From an uncultured Prevotella sp. (GTDB lineage Bacteria; Bacteroidota; Bacteroidia; Bacteroidales; Bacteroidaceae), in contig URJQ01000069.1 of NCBI GenBank assembly GCA_900548195.1, positions 1 to 16,208 of the forward strand: DNA of 16,208 nucleotides, written 5' to 3'. Position 1 is the stretch's first letter, and each line of letters begins with the position of its first letter. A program made the translations under genes and the position numbers. The notes beneath the pieces were generated by a model, which saw only the letters and a list, made by a program, of their open reading frames with translations, searched no databases and was not told the DNA's origin. Positions 12,368-16,208 of this stretch are shown piece by piece.

Positions 12368-15058
12368 ATGAATATTCTCTTCAATATAGATTACCACCTT
12401 TCCTACGGTGAGGATATGATTATCAATGTCATTGCGCCAAACGGACAGGTCCGAGCACAGCGAATGTCTGTCACTAATGACGGCAAGGTCAATGCGTTGC
12501 TACGCATATCTACCGATGGAATAGACCGCCTCGACTATTATTATACCGTAGAGCGAGCAGGACAACCGACACGCTCGGAATGGACTACTCAGCCGCATCG
12601 ACTCGACCTGAGCCTCACCGGTGTGCATCAATACACTACCAATGACATCTGGAGAGAGATGCCGGAAGACACTTATCTCTATACTTCCGCTTTCACGCAG
12701 TGCGTAAACCGCCGCTCGGGAAAGCAGGATTTCAATGCTCCACCAGCACAGACAATACTGAGAATGAAAGTGCGTGCGCCACAATTACGTGGCAATGAGC
12801 GCCTCGTGCTTGCGGGTAATGAGCCTATACTCGGTGAGTGGAACCTCGATAATGCCCTCCCTATGACGGAGATAGCGCCAAATGAATGGATTGCGGACAT
12901 TGATGCAGAGAAAATAAAGGGCGACACTTTTGAATATAAATTTGTGGCAATGCCGGAGGAAAGCGATGATACCGTGATGCAATATCATCGTCATCATGCC
13001 CCACTTTGGGAGACTTGCTGCAACAGAGTGATGAAAGTGCCGGTGCTTCGCCGTGGAGAAATCATGGAGATGGAGCATTCTCAGGCTTTCTTTGAAATTG
13101 CCAATCCACGCCTTGCCGGTACACTTGTGCCTGTATTCTCACTGCGTTCAGAAAGTAGTTACGGTGTTGGCGACTTCGGAGACCTTCGTCTTATGATAGA
13201 TTGGGTGGCTTATACAGGGCAGCGCGTGCTCCAGATATTGCCGATAAACGATACTACTGTCACGCATACATGGAAAGATTCATATCCATATTCCTGCATC
13301 AGCATTTTCGCTTTGCATCCGCAATATGCCGATTTTCGTCAGTTGCCAGCGCTGAAAGATAAAAAGAAAGCAGCGGAATTTGAGGCTTTAAGAGAAGAAT
13401 TAAATGCGCTAAAGCAGATAGACTATGAGCGCGTAAACAAAGCAAAGCGTGAATATCTCCGCCTGATATTTGCCCAAGAAGGGCAGAATGTGCTGGCTTC
13501 GACTGAGTTTAAGCGCTGGTTTGCCGAAGAGCAGCATTGGCTTGTGCCTTATGCTCAATACTGCGTACTGCGTGATATCAATGGAACTGCCGATTTCTCA
13601 CAATGGAAGGATCATCGCACATGGAATGAAGAAGACCGTAATAGTCTCGTTTCTCCACGTACCAAAGCCTATAAAGAGGTGTCATACCATTATTTCGTCC
13701 AGTTTATCCTTGCCCGTCAGATGCAGGCAGCGCATGAATATGCCCGTCAGAAGCACGTTATCCTAAAAGGAGACATACCTATTGGGGTCAATCGTCATGG
13801 TTGCGACGTATGGCAGGAGCCACGTTACTTTAATCTTAACGGTCAAGCAGGAGCGCCGCCCGACCCATTCTCTGCCAAAGGACAGAATTGGGGCTTCCCT
13901 ACATACAACTGGGATGCCATGATAGCGGACGGTTGTAGATGGTGGGTGCGTCGCTTTCAGAATATGCAGAAGTACTTTGATGCCTACCGCATCGACCATG
14001 TGCTGGGATTCTTCCGCATTTGGGAGATACCAGTGGAAAGCGTTCACGGACTGCTTGGGCAGTTCCAGCCTTCGCTTGGCTTCACCCGTGCAGAGATAGA
14101 GAGCTACGGACTGATGTTCAGGGAGGACTTCTTCTGCCGCCCTTACATCACGGAAGAAGTGCTTTCGCAGATATTTGGCGACCGTGCAGAGCAGATTGCA
14201 CATACCTATTTCGAGCCTTTCCAGGGACCATATCTCCGCTTCCAGAAGGAATATGACACACAATGCAAGATAAAGGAAAAGGTGGAGGACGCTGATCTCC
14301 GTGAAGCCCTCTACTCACTCGTCAGTGATGTGCTCTTCCTTCGTGACCATAAGAATCCAGAACTCTATCATCCTCGCATCTCGGTGCAGTATGATTACAT
14401 ATATCATCAGCTTTCAGAGGCGGACAAAGCGGCGTTCAACCGCCTCTATGACGATTATTTCTATCACAGGAACACGCATTTCTGGTATCGTGAAGCGATG
14501 AAAAAGCTGCCACGACTCATTGAGGCGACCCGTATGCTGGTATGTGCCGAAGATCTTGGAATGGTGCCCGACTGCGTGCCTTGGGTAATCAATGACCTCA
14601 AGATTCTATCACTCGAACTACAGTCTATGCCTAAACAGCAAGGCTTGGAATTTGGTATCGTAGAGCAATATCCTTATCGTAGTGTCTGTACGATAGACAG
14701 TCACGATATGCCAACGCTGAGAATGTGGTGGGATGAGGACGTGGAGCGGGCCGCGCATTATTATCATAACGTGCTTCATCGCCGTGATGAGGCTCCGCAT
14801 CCTATGCCGGGCTGGCTTGCACGCGATGTGATAGAGCGAAATCTTATGTCGCCTTCCATGCTCTGCATCCTGTCATTGCAGGACTGGCTCGCCATAGACG
14901 AGACCATCCGCCTTGCAGATGCCAATGCGGAGCGTATCAATATACCCGCCAATCCGCATCATTACTGGCGCTATCGTATGCACGTCAATATCGAAGACTT
15001 GCTCTCCAATCAGCGTTTCTGTGATGATATCATGGGTATGATACATATGAATCGGTAG
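12368..15058 (+). CDS. malQ: 4-alpha-glucanotransferase, GH77, DPE2-like with CBM20 modules
   Basis: This amylomaltase of 896 residues transfers glucosyl units between maltose, maltodextrin and larger glucans, serving starch or glycogen use in the cytoplasm; there is no signal peptide. Two N-terminal CBM20-like modules are seen (about 1-110 and 128-230); the second has LVLAGNEPILGEWNLDNALPM, the first lacks that LGxW pattern. The GH77 domain fills about 250-890. The likely nucleophile is Asp543 (FDAYRIDHVLGFFR), the acid/base Glu728 (VCAEDLGMVP) and the third carboxylate Asp780 (DSHDMPTLRMWW). The distance from nucleophile to acid/base is 185 residues, against about 47 in compact amylomaltases, the insertion known in plant DPE2. 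An open frame reaches up to a TTG at 12308 inside repeat copy D, but the ATG at 12368 starts the conserved module. No promoter was found close by. Confidence 0.95.
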   Translation: MNILFNIDYHLSYGEDMIINVIAPNGQVRAQRMSVTNDGKVNALLRISTDGIDRLDYYYTVERAGQPTRSEWTTQPHRLDLSLTGVHQYTTNDIWREMPEDTYLYTSAFTQCVNRRSGKQDFNAPPAQTILRMKVRAPQLRGNERLVLAGNEPILGEWNLDNALPMTEIAPNEWIADIDAEKIKGDTFEYKFVAMPEESDDTVMQYHRHHAPLWETCCNRVMKVPVLRRGEIMEMEHSQAFFEIANPRLAGTLVPVFSLRSESSYGVGDFGDLRLMIDWVAYTGQRVLQILPINDTTVTHTWKDSYPYSCISIFALHPQYADFRQLPALKDKKKAAEFEALREELNALKQIDYERVNKAKREYLRLIFAQEGQNVLASTEFKRWFAEEQHWLVPYAQYCVLRDINGTADFSQWKDHRTWNEEDRNSLVSPRTKAYKEVSYHYFVQFILARQMQAAHEYARQKHVILKGDIPIGVNRHGCDVWQEPRYFNLNGQAGAPPDPFSAKGQNWGFPTYNWDAMIADGCRWWVRRFQNMQKYFDAYRIDHVLGFFRIWEIPVESVHGLLGQFQPSLGFTRAEIESYGLMFREDFFCRPYITEEVLSQIFGDRAEQIAHTYFEPFQGPYLRFQKEYDTQCKIKEKVEDADLREALYSLVSDVLFLRDHKNPELYHPRISVQYDYIYHQLSEADKAAFNRLYDDYFYHRNTHFWYREAMKKLPRLIEATRMLVCAEDLGMVPDCVPWVINDLKILSLELQSMPKQQGLEFGIVEQYPYRSVCTIDSHDMPTLRMWWDEDVERAAHYYHNVLHRRDEAPHPMPGWLARDVIERNLMSPSMLCILSLQDWLAIDETIRLADANAERINIPANPHHYWRYRMHVNIEDLLSNQRFCDDIMGMIHMNR

Positions 15059-15086
15059 GACGCATTATCTCATAAGTATAAAAAAA

Positions 15087-15129
15087 TAAGTAGGTGGTCA
15101 GAATTATAATAATTTTGACCACCTACTTA
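15087..15129 (-). terminator. Intrinsic terminator, family 2 palindrome copy
   Basis: TAAGTAGGTGGTCA (15087-15100) and TGACCACCTACTTA (15116-15129) form a perfect 14-bp stem, which AT pairs inside extend to about 20 bp. On the minus strand it is followed by seven T (15086-15080), so it ends the lipoprotein transcript coming from 15231-15800. It lies 29 bp after the malQ stop and may stop that transcript too, though no T-tract follows in that direction. Confidence 0.85.
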
Positions 15130-15142
15130 GGTTCACATTCTA

Positions 15143-15230
15143 TAGGCTTCTGCCTGTGTCAGTGTTGGCTTCTGCCAGTATCTGTATAGGCTTCTGCCTA
15201 TGTCTGTATTGGCTTCTGCCAGTATCAGTA
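15143..15230. repeat. 22-bp tandem repeat array, 4 units in an A-B-A-B order
   Basis: Units of 22 bp lie at 15143-15164, 15165-15186, 15187-15208 and 15209-15230. Each contains GGCTTCTGCC. Units 1 and 3 have AGGC-TTCT-GCCT, units 2 and 4 TGGC-TTCT-GCCA, so the arm bases change together and each unit can form a small hairpin with the same tetraloop. The array touches the stop codon of the minus-strand lipoprotein gene (15231-15233) with no base between and is followed by that gene's terminator, so it should be its 3' untranslated region. Confidence 0.92.
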
Positions 15231-15800
15231 TTATTTATGGTACGTGCGCACGAGCTTATTATTAGACTCTACGCTTCTGGTCAGAGAGTCATTGAGGGAG
15301 AAGGAACTGCCTTTTGCGCCCCAGGAACCGCCCCAATAGCCCCATTCATCATAGTTGTTCCAGTTAGGAGAGGATGTATGATAGAGAGAGAAGTCGCATA
15401 CCACGTTGTCACTGTCATAGAACCAGCCTTTGAAACGATTGTCATTCAGGCTGAAGTCGTGGATAGCAATGCTGCCACCATCCTCAAGGAAGTCGATGTA
15501 AATCACGTTGTTTGACACTTCCCAATAGATACGGCTTGACCAACGATCCCAAGGAGCGCGGCTATAATAGTCCACCCAGTATCCATAACCGTAGCGATTA
15601 GTGAATGGGTCGGTGCTGAATTCTATCATAGACTTTGAGACGCTGTATGTCTCTCCGTCGATGGTGCAGGTGGAATACATCTTGCCTTCCCATGTACCTT
15701 GCAGTGTATAACCTATCATGTCGTCTTCGTCGCATGATGTCAAAGCCAAAGTGGTGAGTCCGATAAAGAGGACAGTGATGAAAGACATTAACTTTTTCAT
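15231..15800 (-). CDS. Small lipoprotein, predicted surface exposed, function unknown
   Basis: This 189-residue protein has a type II signal peptide (MKKLMSFITVLFIGLTTLAL) and the lipobox LTSC with Cys23. The cysteine is followed by DEDD, which fits the acidic lipoprotein export signal that sends lipoproteins to the cell surface in Bacteroidetes. The mature part begins with LQGTWEGKMYS (33-43) and has regular short beta strands, as in lipocalin-like families of this phylum. It is unusually aromatic: the stretches 70-93 (YGYGYWVDYYS, then WDRWSSRIYWEV) and 146-160 are packed with Tyr and Trp. There are no substrate motifs, and I do not recognise a named family. It is convergent with malQ but a functional link is not shown. 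The start is the ATG before the basic signal region; no Shine-Dalgarno is evident. Confidence 0.85.
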   Translation of the reverse strand: MKKLMSFITVLFIGLTTLALTSCDEDDMIGYTLQGTWEGKMYSTCTIDGETYSVSKSMIEFSTDPFTNRYGYGYWVDYYSRAPWDRWSSRIYWEVSNNVIYIDFLEDGGSIAIHDFSLNDNRFKGWFYDSDNVVCDFSLYHTSSPNWNNYDEWGYWGGSWGAKGSSFSLNDSLTRSVESNNKLVRTYHK

Positions 15801-15924
15801 ATCGCTTTGCGTTTTAATTGTTTTGTGATTCGGTTATAATGCGGTTCAGCAGTTCGGTTGTCCGATTGCCTCTTTCAACGGAATCGCTAAACGGCATTGC
15901 TATTCTCTATTGATAATCTATATT

Positions 15925-16021
15925 TGATTTTCAAGTGCAAACTTGTCGGAGACTCGCACTTAGTAAATAGGGTATGTCGCTCTAAAAGCGGTGCCCGTCT
16001 CTGATTTACAAGTGCAAAGTT
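15925..16021. repeat. Direct 20-bp repeat, 77 bp apart, in the lipoprotein leader
   Basis: TGATTTTCAAGTGCAAACTT (15925-15944) and TGATTTACAAGTGCAAAGTT (16002-16021) agree at 18 of 20 bases. The right copy carries the -7 box at 16015-16022 on the minus strand; at the same place the left copy reads CAAGTTTG and so lacks the TA. AAGTGC (15933-15938) is also inverse complementary to GCACTT (15956-15961). Confidence 0.7.
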
Positions 16022-16022
16022 A
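16015..16022 (-). promoter_or_regulatory. Predicted -7 box for the small lipoprotein gene
   Basis: The minus strand reads TAACTTTG, a perfect TAnnTTTG. It lies 214 bp upstream of the start codon, which implies a leader of about 210 nt, long for this phylum. No clear TTG at 19 bp. In the 408-bp gap 15801-16208 I see only this box, the direct repeat and the box at 16165-16172; a 73-codon open frame on the minus strand there does not look like a protein. Confidence 0.5.
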
Positions 16023-16164
16023 AGGAAAATTCTTTTACTCCGTATATGAATTCCCCTATTTAGCAGAGGATTTTCCCTAAAGAATAAAAAATGGGGCAGA
16101 AATAGCAACCTATACCTATTCCATTTCCTATTATAACCAATGATATGAATTTGAAGTTTCGCTT

Positions 16165-16172
16165 TAATTTTG
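16165..16172 (+). promoter_or_regulatory. Predicted -7 box for a gene beyond the right edge
   Basis: TAATTTTG followed by CAG fits TAnnTTTG. A TTTG at 16150-16153 is only 11 bp upstream, so the -33 side is poor. Transcription would begin near 16178 and run out of the window, where no start codon has yet appeared. Confidence 0.4.
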
Positions 16173-16208
16173 CAGCGTAAATAATAGAGTACCCACGACT
16201 CTTAAAAT

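Noticed and set aside
15143..15230. CRISPR array
   Set aside because: The 22-bp units are joined directly without unique spacers, and no cas genes are present; the same holds for 68-133 and 4778-4843.
15887..16108. 73-codon minus-strand gene
   Set aside because: It spans the predicted lipoprotein promoter and the 20-bp direct repeat, has no own promoter and a composition typical of translated non-coding DNA.

Overview
The window looks like chromosomal DNA of a Bacteroidales bacterium, most likely a Prevotella-type gut or rumen species. The reasons are repeated matches to the Bacteroidetes promoter (TTTG, about 19 bp, TAnnTTTG), a DUF4954 protein, an HflX with the GTPase insert usual in this phylum, a lipoprotein with an acidic surface-export signal after its cysteine, a single-chain class I fumarase and a two-CBM20 GH77 glucanotransferase. 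No phage, plasmid, transposase, rRNA or tRNA gene was seen. The species is inference.

Layout: (1) 138-3234, minus strand: hflX followed by a DUF4954 beta-helix protein, probably co-transcribed. (2) 3563-4417, plus: an OmpA-type peptidoglycan-binding lipoprotein with a strong promoter and a long terminator hairpin. (3) 4418-5151: a 734-bp gap with a 22-bp tandem array and a possible small RNA unit. (4) 5152-10279: an AraC-type regulator divergent from a tripartite efflux operon of TolC-like outer-membrane channel, EmrA/HlyD-like adaptor and 14-helix MFS pump. (5) 10500-12122: class I fumarate hydratase with a structured leader and a classical terminator. (6) 12368-15058: 4-alpha-glucanotransferase of the DPE2 type. 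(7) 15231-15800, minus: a small lipoprotein predicted to be surface exposed, then a gap with promoters in both directions.

The genes are mostly ordinary housekeeping and envelope genes. The unusual part is between them. At least three families of short structured repeats occupy the gaps. Family 1 is a 20-bp palindrome (7-bp arms, 6-base centre) present four times with compensating arm changes. Family 2 is a palindrome with AAGTAGGT arms present twice, once as the start of the fumarase leader and once as a terminator, again with compensating changes. Family 3 is minisatellites of exactly 22 bp, three arrays of unrelated sequence, two of them directly against the stop codon of a minus-strand gene. 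Heptamer and octamer microsatellites accompany several of these. Covariation in the arms suggests that the structure, in RNA or cruciform DNA, is what is kept.

Three CDS starts given here are later than the longest open frame allows: 6227 (TolC-like, placed after the promoter), 7701 (adaptor) and 12368 (glucanotransferase).
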